The notes under the pieces: generated by a model
Database searches by the model: none
The model's input: the letters and a program-made list of their open reading frames with translations, nothing else
Told to the model about the DNA's origin: nothing
In this document: positions 63,098-64,000 of the stretch, in pieces
How positions within the stretch are numbered: position 1 is the stretch's first letter
Layout of the letters: every line of letters starts with the position of its first letter
Origin: Corynebacterium rouxii
GTDB lineage: Bacteria; Actinomycetota; Actinomycetes; Mycobacteriales; Mycobacteriaceae
Assembly (NCBI RefSeq): GCF_902702935.1
Contig: NZ_LR738855.1
Location: 868,001 to 932,000, forward strand
Direction of reading: 5' to 3'
Length of the DNA: 64,000 nucleotides
Made by a program: the position numbers and the translations under genes

Positions 63098-64000
63098 TTA
63101 GTTAGCGAATGCTTCGTCGAGCAATTGCTGTTGTTCCACGGCGTGGACCTTGGATAGGCCGGTTGCGGTGGAGGCCTGTGCGCGGCGGGAGACGCGCTTC
63201 ATTGGCAGCATGCCTGGGATGAGCTCTGGCAGGTGCTCGTGCAGGAATGGCCATGGGCCTTGGTTTGCTGGTTCGTCTTGGCAGAAGCGGATTTCTTCGG
63301 CGTTCGGGTAGAAGTCGAAGGCTTCCTTGAGACGGTTGAATGGGATTGGGTGGAGCATTTCGATGCGGACGATGGCTACGTCGTCACGCTTGTCTTTCTG
63401 TGCTCGCTTAGCAAGGTCGTAGTAGAGCTTGCCGGAGACCAGCATGATCTTCTTGACCTTGTTCTTGTCCAATTCGCCGTTAACAAAGCGTGGGTCGTTG
63501 ATAACGGACTGGAACTTCTTCACCTGGGTGAAGTCTTCCACGCTCGAGGTTGCGGCCTTCATACGCAGCATCGACTTTGGCGTGAACACGACGAGTGGTC
63601 GCTTCAGGCCACCGAGGACGTGGCGGCGTAGGAGGTGGAAGTAGTTGGCTGGGGTGGTGGGCTGTGCCACGGTCATGGTGCCTTCGGCGCAGAGCTGCAG
63701 GTAGCGCTCGATACGTGCGGAGGAGTGGTCAGGCCCCTGTCCTTCATAGCCGTGTGGCAGAAGAAGGATAACGGAGGAGGTCTGGCCCCACTTAGCCTCA
63801 CCGGAGGAGATGTATTCGTCGATGATGGTTTGGGCACCGTTGGCAAAGTCACCGAACTGTGCTTCCCATGCGACAACGGCATCTTCGTTGCCGACGGAGT
63901 AGCCGTATTCGAAGCCCATGCCCGCGTATTCGGTTAGCGCAGAGTTGTAGACGAGGAACTTACCGCCGTTGCCCTTGCGCTCAGCGAGGTCGTTAAGGCC
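63098..64000 (-). CDS. odhA: 2-oxoglutarate dehydrogenase E1/E2 fusion (OdhA), C-terminal part
   Basis: The minus-strand frame runs from the window edge to the stop at 63098, about 300 residues. It holds the C-terminal transketolase-like region of the E1 component: [51 protein letters not shown], then [39 protein letters not shown] and the C-terminal [47 protein letters not shown]. In corynebacteria and mycobacteria the protein is a fusion with an E2-like domain at the N-terminus (outside this window). TCA-cycle enzyme, controlled by OdhI in C. glutamicum. Confidence 0.95.
   Translation of the reverse strand, partial: GLNDLAERKGNGGKFLVYNSALTEYAGMGFEYGYSVGNEDAVVAWEAQFGDFANGAQTIIDEYISSGEAKWGQTSSVILLLPHGYEGQGPDHSSARIERYLQLCAEGTMTVAQPTTPANYFHLLRRHVLGGLKRPLVVFTPKSMLRMKAATSSVEDFTQVKKFQSVINDPRFVNGELDKNKVKKIMLVSGKLYYDLAKRAQKDKRDDVAIVRIEMLHPIPFNRLKEAFDFYPNAEEIRFCQDEPANQGPWPFLHEHLPELIPGMLPMKRVSRRAQASTATGLSKVHAVEQQQLLDEAFAN

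Overview
This is a chromosomal window from a Corynebacterium. Gene order, moderate GC and gene content point to the C. diphtheriae / ulcerans / pseudotuberculosis group, but I cannot fix the species from sequence alone. Much of the layout matches the actinobacterial order known from Mycobacterium tuberculosis: fumC-glpX-DUF4245-xseB-xseA-ispH; the Rv1157c-like gene-typA-lpqW-mshB-fdxC-dapC; and dapD/dapE-LOG-folP2-gpgS-DivIVA-DUF3117-glgA/glgC-methyltransferase-sigE-tatB-mrp-DUF1003-MgtE_N.

Layout. 1-8 kb: an MFS drug-efflux gene with its TetR repressor, fumarase, class II fructose-bisphosphatase, exonuclease VII and ispH. 8-16 kb: membrane proteins, the MetP/MetS methionine-alanine importer, the GTPase YchF and a ketopantoate reductase. 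15.7-20.3 kb: a thiamine-precursor ECF transporter (ykoE, ykoD, ykoC) with two separate TPP riboswitches, one on each side of an inverted ClC gene. 20.6-25.8 kb: an oligopeptide ABC importer. 25.8-30.35 kb: an AT-rich accessory insert. It holds a small secreted protein, an ABC ATPase and two membrane proteins behind a G11 tract and a Fur-type palindrome, followed by a decayed IS3-family element. 30.4-40.6 kb: a secreted trypsin-like protease operon, typA, lpqW, mshB, fdxC, dapC, a broken pseudouridine synthase gene and gtrA. 40.6-48.7 kb: an HNH endonuclease, a tandem duplication of (amino acid permease + dapD), dapE and a LOG-family gene. 48.7-50 kb: decayed folP2 and gpgS. 50-57 kb: DivIVA-domain and DUF3117 proteins, an RlmA-like methyltransferase, GH32, acetolactate decarboxylase, glgA/glgC and an O-methyltransferase. 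57-64 kb: sigE with its anti-sigma factor, tatB, mrp, DUF1003, MgtE_N/CBS, a stress-protein-like gene, a lipoprotein gene with an in-frame amber codon, and the 3' end of odhA.

The most striking feature is not a gene. The 8-mer CTAGGAGG (complement CCTCCTAG) occurs 79 times by hand count, where about 2 are expected by chance, and close variants add more. It lies in genes, stop codons, ribosome-binding sites and terminator stems. Inside genes its orientation follows transcription: 54 copies read CCTCCTAG on the coding strand against 13 reading CTAGGAGG. It is sparse in conserved, highly expressed genes and absent from the accessory insert. This resembles the distribution of DNA uptake sequences in Neisseria and Pasteurellaceae, which I do not know to be described in Actinobacteria.

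A second recurring theme is leaderless-looking starts. At least eight genes have a TAnnnT -10 hexamer 6-8 bases before the start codon, most without a usable Shine-Dalgarno sequence.
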